A DNA stretch of 37,111 bases from Candidatus Azobacteroides pseudotrichonymphae genomovar. CFP2 (GTDB lineage: Bacteria; Bacteroidota; Bacteroidia; Bacteroidales; Azobacteroidaceae). Each line of letters opens with the position of its first letter. Within the stretch, counting starts at the first letter, position 1. Below the pieces are notes generated by a model. It did not search any database. It saw only the letters and a program-made list of their open reading frames with translations, and was not told where the DNA came from. The stretch lies in NCBI RefSeq assembly GCF_000010645.1, contig NC_011561.1, positions 1 to 37,111 of the forward strand, written 5' to 3'. Shown piece by piece: positions 31,488 through 37,111 of the stretch. The position numbers were made by a program, and so were the translations under genes.

Positions 31488-31557
31488 CTATTCCAGTAAA
31501 AAACAAAAGGCTAATCCCATTGTTCTCCCCGTTCGCAATTTCGGGGAGTTTTTTTTT
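31488..31557 (+). ncRNA. candidate short RNA of about 70 bases
   Basis: From a start about seven bases past the -7 box to the terminator CTCCCCG ... CGGGGAG (31525-31548) plus nine T. The layout matches the unit at 12093-12189, although the sequences differ. Antisense to nothing obvious. Confidence 0.4.
31525..31557 (+). terminator. intrinsic terminator
   Basis: CTCCCCG / CGGGGAG, a 7-bp GC-rich stem with a 10-base loop, then nine T. Confidence 0.8.
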
Positions 31558-31579
31558 GTACTACATCGTATAAAACACA

Positions 31580-31611
31580 GGAGCGATAAGGCATTCACTC
31601 CATACCGCTCC
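31580..31611 (-). terminator. hairpin after the 31784-32413 gene
   Basis: On the minus strand GGAGCG and the following bases pair with CGCTCC (outer 6 bp perfect, inner part imperfect), then a T-rich run. It corresponds in place to the hairpin at 25683-25711; both are preceded by a TTTTGCTATT word on the plus strand. Confidence 0.45.
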
Positions 31612-31783
31612 CATATTATTATGAAAATAGTTTTGCTATTTACGCACTCCTATTCGGTAAAAATCCAAACAGAACATACAAATTAAAAATACTTGATAAA
31701 GTTGATAAAGATAAAAACGTTATCGTTATTAGAAATAGAATGATAAGACAATATTTTCCAGTCAACTATCATTAAAATCTCTC

Positions 31784-32413
31784 CTAATTTTGAAGAGTAG
31801 TCCTTGCAAGTAAATTCACTTTTTTGTCAAACTCCTTTTCTATATTCTCATAATATAGAATAGACGGTCCGTTGCCACTTTTTATACTGATTATTATGTT
31901 TTTATAATTTTGTATTTCTTTTGATAGGTTGTCTCTACTTTCAGAAGAAATAAAATTTTGCAGGCTTGGATGTCTCTCCAATGCACATTCAACAATAATT
32001 TGTCTGTTGCGAATCTCATCTTTTCTTAAAGGAAAAGAGTCAAGTTCTTTGTCTAATGCTTTTCTTCTATTGAAGATGTCACTTATTTCGTTATTCCTGT
32101 AATAGAGAATTTCTCTATTATCAATTTTATCAATAACTTTTACTGTGCTTTCCGTTAATTCATTTCTTTTATCAAACCAGTGTAATAAATCATGAGTTAA
32201 AGTATTCCATTCTTTTGCAATAGCAACTATCTCATTCTTAATTCCTTCTCCATCAAGAAGACTTATTTTTTCTTCAAAATCCCATCCATATATCTTTCTT
32301 TGTTCCATTAGTTTTGATAGACTTTTGACTAATTTGTTTTGACCTTCACAAGGAACAGTCGATGCAATAATGGTAAGAATAGGAAAAAGCATTAGGAATA
32401 TTTTGTATTTCAT
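31784..32413 (-). CDS. exported coiled-coil protein, single-module family member
   Basis: 209 residues. Signal peptide M-K-Y-K-I-F-L-M-L-F-P-I-L-T-I-I-A-S-T-V-P-C, very close to that of 25768-26424. The module carries A-K-E-W-N-T-L-T-H-D-L-L-H-W, I-D-K-I-D-N-R-E-I-L-Y-Y-R-N-N-E-I, then N-R-R-K-A-L-D and L-E-R-H-P-S-L-Q-N-F. The rest is a coiled-coil tail. Located downstream of the intact HU gene on the same strand. Function unknown. Confidence 0.7.
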   Translation of the reverse strand: MKYKIFLMLFPILTIIASTVPCEGQNKLVKSLSKLMEQRKIYGWDFEEKISLLDGEGIKNEIVAIAKEWNTLTHDLLHWFDKRNELTESTVKVIDKIDNREILYYRNNEISDIFNRRKALDKELDSFPLRKDEIRNRQIIVECALERHPSLQNFISSESRDNLSKEIQNYKNIIISIKSGNGPSILYYENIEKEFDKKVNLLARTTLQN

Positions 32414-32575
32414 ACGTTTTTTTTGTGTTTCATGTTAACTTGATAAGTTACTTATAGATCGTCTAATGACGATACTCAAGCTGGTCTTTTACTATTCCAA
32501 CAATTAGCAGAATTGATTGTTCAAATATCTATTTTTTTTCTTACAATTCATTCATTCGTTCTTAACTTATCCTTT

Positions 32576-32998
32576 CTAAGCTTTCTTCACACGCTTCTTT
32601 TTATTCTTCTTGATGGAAGGATTTATTTTACTCAACTGTTCAATTCTTCTCTTAGTAAGTGGATCATTCTGAATAGCTTCCTTACGTGCTAAAATAGCAT
32701 CGCGTAGGGCCTGTCCATTCTCTCTGATCGTTCTCTTATACTGGCTATATAAATGTGCCGTTACACGTGGATGGATACCAATCAGTGAAGGAGAAATCAC
32801 TCCAGATGGTTTCACTGTATATTCACCGAGAGTAAGAGACAGGAAATCCTTAAGACTTACCCTCTTCCCAGACAGTAGTGTTTCTTTCATCTCTTCTATG
32901 CATTGCTGAAAGACCTCTTTCACCACTCTTCGAGAGTACCCAGAAGCTCGTGATGCACTCCTGATGATATCTCCAGCATTCATCTTGACTTTATCCAT
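32576..32998 (-). CDS. HU/IHF-like DNA-binding protein with basic tail
   Basis: 140 residues. Helical N-terminus (N-A-G-D-I-I-R-S-A-S-R-A-S-G-Y-S-R-R-V-V-K-E-V), L-L-S-G-K-R-V-S-L and a beta-arm region with V-K-P-S-G follow the HU pattern. Length exceeds HU (about 90) by a C-terminal Lys/Arg tail (I-K-K-N-K-K-K-R-V-K-K) that would strengthen DNA binding. It probably packages or bends plasmid DNA and may help the recombinase or replication. A decayed copy (19271) and a 3' remnant (26576) exist. Confidence 0.8.
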   Translation of the reverse strand: MDKVKMNAGDIIRSASRASGYSRRVVKEVFQQCIEEMKETLLSGKRVSLKDFLSLTLGEYTVKPSGVISPSLIGIHPRVTAHLYSQYKRTIRENGQALRDAILARKEAIQNDPLTKRRIEQLSKINPSIKKNKKKRVKKA

Positions 32999-33051
32999 CT
33001 TCTTTTTAGATTAAATTAATTAAGGTTAAAATTTTGAATATACAACTATAA

Positions 33052-33285
33052 CTAACTGCTGTCAGTTGATGCCTTGTTCCGTTTTTGTACGATGGTTCTT
33101 TTTGGTAGACGCTTAAACCATGTCATCAGCATAGTGAAAGGCTTCAAGAGCTTTAATATTTTATCTCTTCTTGCTGTATAATTAGGGCATCTATTTATAC
33201 ACGGACAATCGGAACGTTCTCCGTTGCACGATGGGTCCCAGTGTCCATAGCAGGCTTTCCGTTCTTTACAAGGAGATTTAAACAT
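33052..33285 (-). CDS. small Cys-rich protein, possible metal site
   Basis: 77 residues. Cys at 6, 12, 20, 27, 29 and 33 (C-P-C-I-N-R-C at the end of the cluster), then a basic helical half. Six Cys in the first 33 residues suggest a zinc- or iron-sulfur-binding domain. No exact family known. First gene upstream of HU on the same strand. Confidence 0.55.
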   Translation of the reverse strand: MFKSPCKERKACYGHWDPSCNGERSDCPCINRCPNYTARRDKILKLLKPFTMLMTWFKRLPKRTIVQKRNKASTDSS

Positions 33286-33311
33286 ATCAAATTAAGTACT
33301 TAACTTGGCTT

Positions 33312-33380
33312 TTACCATTTAATGATTAACCAGATCACCAGAATAACGAACACAACAATAATAATCCATTCCAAAAGCAT
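33312..33380 (-). CDS. 22-residue single-helix membrane peptide (candidate)
   Basis: ATG at 33380, TAA at 33312-33314: M-L-L-E-W, then a run of Ile/Val/Phe/Leu/Trp, ending K-W. Nearly every residue is hydrophobic, as in tiny inner-membrane or toxin peptides. Lies between two Cys-rich small genes. Confidence 0.4.
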   Translation of the reverse strand: MLLEWIIIVVFVILVIWLIIKW

Positions 33381-33398
33381 AGCGATTGAGTAGTTAAT

Positions 33399-33533
33399 TT
33401 AGGATACAAACAGCTTCTTCTCATATTTTCTTAGCATACGGTCAAACACATGACACTCTGAAGTACGAGAACAAAATGAACAGCAACGGCTGTCAAAGAA
33501 CTCTAGCTTGCAATTCTTCTTCTCTTCCATCAT
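33399..33533 (-). CDS. 44-residue Cys-rich microprotein
   Basis: ATG at 33533 (a second ATG follows at 33530), TAA at 33399-33401. Contains C-K-L-E-F-F-D-S-R-C-C-S-F-C-S-R-T-S-E-C-H, with Cys/His spacing suited to metal binding, and a basic tail. Probably one gene of the 33852-to-32576 run. Confidence 0.45.
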   Translation of the reverse strand: MMEEKKNCKLEFFDSRCCSFCSRTSECHVFDRMLRKYEKKLFVS

Positions 33534-33603
33534 ACTCTATACCTTTTTATTTTTTTTACAGTTATTTGTCGTTGTGATGTACACAGAGAGCTAAAATATG
33601 GAA

Positions 33604-33852
33604 CTATTTTTTCCCTTTCCTAATCCTAATCGGATCAAAGGTGTCCTCTGCATAACTGTATTTATACCTGCATCCTTTTGAGTAGTCATCATTGAGAAAG
33701 AGTTTAAGTTGCCAGGACTTAAAACGAACCTGTTGTTTCGTGTTAGGCGTGATGACTAAGGAATCCCTAAGCTTGTCAAAGTTACATTGACTGATCAACT
33801 CATCGCGGGATAAGCCTCTATCTTCTTCTATTTCAATAAAACAATCGTCCAT
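33604..33852 (-). CDS. small hypothetical protein, 82 residues
   Basis: ATG at 33852 (M-D-D-C-F-I-E); an alternative TTG start two codons earlier is less likely. Acidic N-terminus, mixed body with V-R-F-K-S-W-Q-L-K-L-F-L, basic end. No signal peptide or known family. First gene of the small-protein run toward HU. Confidence 0.5.
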   Translation of the reverse strand: MDDCFIEIEEDRGLSRDELISQCNFDKLRDSLVITPNTKQQVRFKSWQLKLFLNDDYSKGCRYKYSYAEDTFDPIRIRKGKK

Positions 33853-34065
33853 CAGCAAAAACGATATAGGGTAACATTCTATTCATTAGAATTCGTCCAA
33901 AGATCTGAAATTATTTCGCTTTTTGAAATAGACTTTGATACTTGAGGAAGGTAATGGTTAATTTAAAAGGATAGATCTAACAACAAAGAAGCGGAAAAGC
34001 TATCATAACTTCCACGCCACCATTGTCTTCGATGAACAAACAAGGAACGAATATAGAAATCTTTA

Positions 34066-34108
34066 AAATAAAACAAGAAAAGCCAGCAAAACTATGCTGA
34101 CTTCTCCT
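34066..34108 (-). terminator. terminator of the toxin-antitoxin operon
   Basis: On the minus strand AGGAGAAGTCAGCA pairs with TGCTGGCTTTTCTT around TAGTTT, then a T-rich run. Confidence 0.6.
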
Positions 34109-34172
34109 GACAAGAGCAAAAAATAAATTTGGAAATAATTGCTAGTCCGAAGGTAATAAAAATTATCGTACT

Positions 34173-34468
34173 TTATTTATCATCATAGTGTCCCCAAAGA
34201 TTAGTTACCCTTACTTTGCCTGGTTCTTCTATTTCGTATACCATACAGTTACAGTAGCGTTCATCAATTCTGCGAGACCAAACATCTCCAACACTGTGTT
34301 TTAAATGTTTAGGCTTTCCAATTCCATATCTTCGAGGGTTAATAGCTAAATCATTTAGCATACGTTTGATTCTATCTAAACAAGATGGATTACTATCTTT
34401 TTCATGCCTTGCTACTCCTCTATAGTATCTGAGGACAATCTCACAATATAAGTTTCCTTACCATTCAC
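34173..34468 (-). pseudogene. YoeB/Txe-family toxin gene, frameshifted
   Basis: From a GTG at 34468 that overlaps the antitoxin stop, the frame reads Y-I-V-R-L-S-S-D-T-I-E-E then TAG. Adding one G at 34411-34420 (GAGGAGTAGC) continues V-A-R-H-E-K-D, D-R-I-K-R-M-L-N-D-L, and Y-G-I-G-K-P-K-H-L-K-H ... W-S-R-R-I-D-E, ending G-H-Y-D-D-K. This is the Txe/YoeB layout. Key residues are altered: the Glu of K-P-E is Lys, and E-H-R-L-V-Y is replaced by E-R-Y-C-N-C-M-V-Y. Only H-Y at the end remains. Likely inactive as toxin. Full length would be ~98 residues. Confidence 0.75.
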
Positions 34469-34469
34469 A

Positions 34470-34694
34470 TTACTTTTCTCTTTCTCTTGCCTCCATTCTT
34501 GCTATCATTTGATCCAACTTTTCCATAAATACTTCATCACAAATGGTACATTTCCCTTCTCGGTCTTCTTGACGAGTCTTCTCAATTCTTCGATCTAGCT
34601 CTTCCATTGAATACAAGTACGGATCTTCTTTTTCTGTTTCAGTATTTCCCTTCATATCTAAATCAATCGGTAAAAGATTGGGGTCAATATTCAA
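34470..34694 (-). CDS. probable antitoxin of the YoeB-like pair
   Basis: 74 residues from a TTG start. The C-terminal half M-E-E-L-D-R-R-I-E-K-T-R-Q-E-D follows the form of many antitoxin tails (E-E-L-x-x-R-I ... G-x ... E-V). No DNA-binding domain is obvious in the short N-terminus, though the frame is open farther upstream. An ATG at 34744 would be used if the A8 tract gained one A, giving M-G-I-V-K-E-R-T-E-K-K-T-D-K-D-Y-Q-L. The stop overlaps the toxin start. Identity as antitoxin rests mostly on this neighbour. Confidence 0.5.
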   Translation of the reverse strand: MNIDPNLLPIDLDMKGNTETEKEDPYLYSMEELDRRIEKTRQEDREGKCTICDEVFMEKLDQMIARMEAREREK

Positions 34695-34744
34695 TTGATA
34701 ATCCTTATCCGTTTTTTTTCCGTTCTCTCTTTTACTATTCCCAT

Positions 34745-35480
34745 GATATTGTTACTTCTTAAAGTTTATATAGCATGCATTATTAAAGATAGGTATATTA
34801 TTCATTACTCTTTTTACAGAAGAAGTGGATTAAAGTAAAACTTGAAGTTATACGGGAATTTATAAGGTTTAGATACAAATGTTAATAATAGGTGTATTTA
34901 CTTACAGCCTTTCTATCTATGTAGGACTACATTTTATCCGATTTTCACAGTCTATTACTATCTGTACTTGTGGTTTTTGCTACATTTTTACATCAAAATG
35001 CCTATTTATTGCTTCTATTTATGGGTACACATATGGTGTTCATCATTAAATAATAAATATTTTCCATTCTTTTCTTTTTCTTGAAAAACCTGTTATATCA
35101 GGATGGATGATTAGTCTCTGCAGTCTTTATTCATCCTATTTCTCCCAGTTATATCAAAAGGATATTGATTACAACTCCATCCGTACAGATATTTTTTTTG
35201 ATAATTATCGTTGAAGAAGAACTTTAACTAAAAAGGTTTAAATCTAAATCACACAGTACACCATATTCATAATACTTAACAATGTAAAACTACATATATA
35301 AGTACTTGTTGTAATTATCTACAGCTTTTTCTTAAGGCTAGGACCACAATTAAGTCAAATCTTACTACCAATTGCTACTTTTATAGGTACATCTATAATA
35401 GATTTTCTTTTCTTTGTGGTTTTTGATATAGATTTACTGAACCTATTTTAGGTAAATAACCTGTTTAATCTTTATAAATT
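34745..35480. other. non-coding stretch upstream of the second rep gene
   Basis: About 740 very AT-rich bases with no ORF of note. It contains repeated words GTGGTTTTTG (34970 and 35416 region) and GGTACA, but no regular iterons. It could hold an origin, leader or promoter for the 35481 gene. Confidence 0.4.
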
Positions 35481-36536
35481 ATGGGTACATTGAAAGATTG
35501 GTTGTTGTTGTTCTTCACTAGAAGGAAAAAACCAGTAGAAGCTAAGGTCATGAAAGAGGTCAATCCGAATATTGCGAATGACCTTCCTTTTTTATTCCCA
35601 AAAGAATCTTTGCTCCCCAGCGAATTCATTCAGTCCTATCTGTTATCAGCTTCAAAACGTCCTTTCTCTGAAGGAGAGAAAAATGTCCTATATAGATTGG
35701 TAGAATGCATACAACTAGACAAAGAAGACCAACACATGGATTCTTTTCTTAGGAAAAATCCAAATGGAGAGGTGGATATTGCTCTGTTTTTGAAGGACGG
35801 AGAGGATTTAATGCAGATAAAAAAATCTCTAGATGAACTGCAGAAGCGTACAATCCACTATGAAGCCGAAGGGGTATGGACTACTATCCATCTTCTTCTC
35901 AAACCAAGAATGTCTCAATCCAACCGTACTGTAACTCTTCGTCTATATCAGGAGGTATATGAGGCATTGTTACATCTTCCCTATAAAGAACAGATGAAGG
36001 AACTAGAGGCTATTATGTCATTCAGAAGTATCTATACTAAGCGGTTTTATGAACTGCTCAAAGGACAGAATAACTCAATACACTACAACATGGAAAATAT
36101 AAGAACTCTGCTTGGGGTAGAAAATAAGTACAAGAAAACGAATAACTTCCTCACACGGGTAATTGACACAGCTATGAAAGAGCTGAATCAGAAAGGAACA
36201 TTCAGTTTTACCTACCAACTGGAGTACGAGAAAAAACATAATCCAAAAGGAGGCAATAAGAAAGTAATAGGGATCATTATCACTCCCGTATATCACCCAG
36301 AACAGATGGATAATATTTCTCCTATGCAAGAAACGAAACAACAGCTGTCAGAGAGTGATGAACAGAACAGTGTTCGAACTGTTTTAAGAAGCATGTTCGG
36401 CTTTTCTGGAGACGATCTAGTAAGGCTGACGGATGTTGTGTTGAAGAATGGAGGACATTCATATCTAGCCAAATTGCTTCAATCATGCAAGGGGAACATA
36501 GAAAAGGTGAATGAAAAACTGAAACAGTTGTCATAA
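35481..36536 (+). CDS. Rep_3-family plasmid replication initiator (second copy)
   Basis: 351 residues. It shares with the Rep at 1-1599 the blocks F-I-Q-S-Y-L-L-S-A, L-Y-Q-E-V-Y-E-A-L-L, F-Y-E-L-L-K-G-Q, R-V-I-D-x-A-x-x-E-L, F-T-Y-Q-L-E and N-P-K-G-G-N-K-K-V near residue 254, plus a Gly-Phe-Ser-Gly C-terminal block (M-F-G-F-S-G-D-D-L). It lacks the long basic extension. Length is normal for the family. Either a second initiator or a paralog that regulates the first. No iterons are seen directly upstream. Confidence 0.83.
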   Translation: MGTLKDWLLLFFTRRKKPVEAKVMKEVNPNIANDLPFLFPKESLLPSEFIQSYLLSASKRPFSEGEKNVLYRLVECIQLDKEDQHMDSFLRKNPNGEVDIALFLKDGEDLMQIKKSLDELQKRTIHYEAEGVWTTIHLLLKPRMSQSNRTVTLRLYQEVYEALLHLPYKEQMKELEAIMSFRSIYTKRFYELLKGQNNSIHYNMENIRTLLGVENKYKKTNNFLTRVIDTAMKELNQKGTFSFTYQLEYEKKHNPKGGNKKVIGIIITPVYHPEQMDNISPMQETKQQLSESDEQNSVRTVLRSMFGFSGDDLVRLTDVVLKNGGHSYLAKLLQSCKGNIEKVNEKLKQLS

Positions 36537-36587
36537 GATCTAGGGTTCCTGTATTTCGCATTTTAATGTATCCTCCTTGCATTTTCT

Positions 36588-36761
36588 ATGTTTGGCAACA
36601 AAATTCTACGTATTCGTTACAACAACATCGTCTATGAGGCTTATTTTGCGTCAAATAGGATCCTGTTCTCGTATGGCATTCCTACAACAGGAATAGAACA
36701 CATCTATCAATCTTTTCTTTTTAGGGGAGTCGCCGAAAGTAGGGGTGATTTTTCTTTTTAG
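36588..36761 (+). CDS. 57-residue ORF between rep and iterons (candidate)
   Basis: ATG at 36588, TAG at 36759-36761. Starts MFGNKILRIRYNNIVYEAYF, a fairly coding-like composition, but no family is known. A direct repeat TTTTCTTTTTAG overlaps its end. Confidence 0.35.
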   Translation: MFGNKILRIRYNNIVYEAYFASNRILFSYGIPTTGIEHIYQSFLFRGVAESRGDFSF

Positions 36762-36921
36762 TTGTTTAGGTTCCATGTTTTGATTTTCGGTTTTGATTAT
36801 TTAAAAATTTGCTACAATCTACTTATGATTGTTTTAACTTATTATTGATATAACTTATCACTTGTAAAAAAATCAGTTGTAAATAACTGGTTATTAATAA
36901 GTTGGATTGTTAAAGTTAAAC

Positions 36922-37076
36922 AGTAAACTTACTTATTTAATACTCTATTGAAGAGTAAACTTACTTATTTAATACTCTATTGAAGAGTAAACTTACTTAT
37001 TTAATACTCTATTGAAGAGTAAACTTACTTATTTAATACTCTATTGAAGAGTAAACTTACTTATTTAATACTCTAT
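36922..37076 (+). repeat. iterons of the plasmid origin
   Basis: A 32-bp unit beginning AGTAAACTTACTTATTTAAT recurs at 36922, 36954, 36986 and 37018, with a 27-bp fifth copy at 37050. All copies are identical over their length. Each contains short inverted arms GAGTA / TACTC across the unit border. AT-rich DNA lies on both sides. On a circular molecule the rep gene at base 1 follows directly. This fits iteron-controlled replication by a Rep_3 initiator. Confidence 0.92.
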
Positions 37077-37111
37077 ATTTTTATCATATTTGTGTATTAA
37101 ATTTTTATCAA

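Noticed and set aside
36922..37076. CRISPR array
   Set aside because: The 32-bp units follow each other directly with no unique spacers and sit by a rep gene, so they are iterons. No cas genes are seen; the PD-(D/E)XK genes resemble RecE more than an adaptation module.

Overview
The window looks like a whole, or nearly whole, AT-rich plasmid of a Bacteroidales-type bacterium. A Rep_3-family initiator gene starts at base 1, and five 32-bp iterons end 35 bases before the right edge, so on a closed circle the iterons would sit directly upstream of that gene. Bacteroidota signs are the TTTG / TAnnTTTG promoter form, the K-for-E Toprim domains of the primase-like proteins, an HU-like protein with a basic tail, and a YoeB-type toxin remnant of Bacteroides style. 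I see no relaxase, ParA, capsid or terminase gene. Many genes are broken by single lesions, which resembles plasmids of reduced, host-restricted Bacteroidales such as protist endosymbionts. That host guess is inference only.

Layout. 1-4446 (+): Rep, two exported proteins (one a repeat-built beta-barrel-like protein), a hypothetical protein and a DUF805 membrane protein. 4502-7208 (-): a RecE/Cas4-like PD-(D/E)XK nuclease and a Toprim-only primase paralog. 7493-8050 (+): an unknown. 8098-11895 (-): a full-length CHC2+Toprim primase-like protein, a frameshifted CHC2-only copy and an unknown. 11896-13478: mostly non-coding, with a short promoter-terminator unit. 13479-18795: exported coiled-coil repeat proteins flanked by two paralogous two-helix membrane proteins. 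18863-25573 (-): a long array of small exported, membrane or Cys-rich proteins, including an amidase that lacks key residues and many genes with nonsense codons or frameshifts. 25768-26644 (-): a second coiled-coil gene next to an HU remnant. 26726-29066 (+): an exported protein, an unknown, a second PD-(D/E)XK protein and a small coiled coil. 29067-30303: hairpins, palindromes, a GC-rich patch and mini-ORFs. 30304-30927 (+): a serine recombinase. 31036-34744 (-): exported proteins, intact HU, a cluster of tiny Cys-rich or membrane proteins, and a decayed antitoxin/YoeB-like pair. 35481-37111: a second Rep_3 gene and the iterons.

How it fits together. The maintenance functions are two Rep_3 initiators, iterons, a primase-like protein, two nucleases, a resolvase-like recombinase, HU and an addiction-module relic. 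The cargo is unusual. Roughly half the genes encode small proteins with N-terminal export signals, and several are paralogs. The most distinctive are four genes built from a shared module of about 140 residues that is helical and rich in charged residues (five modules in the 775-residue protein). The plasmid therefore looks like a store of cell-surface or secreted proteins of unknown purpose, part growing by duplication and part decaying.
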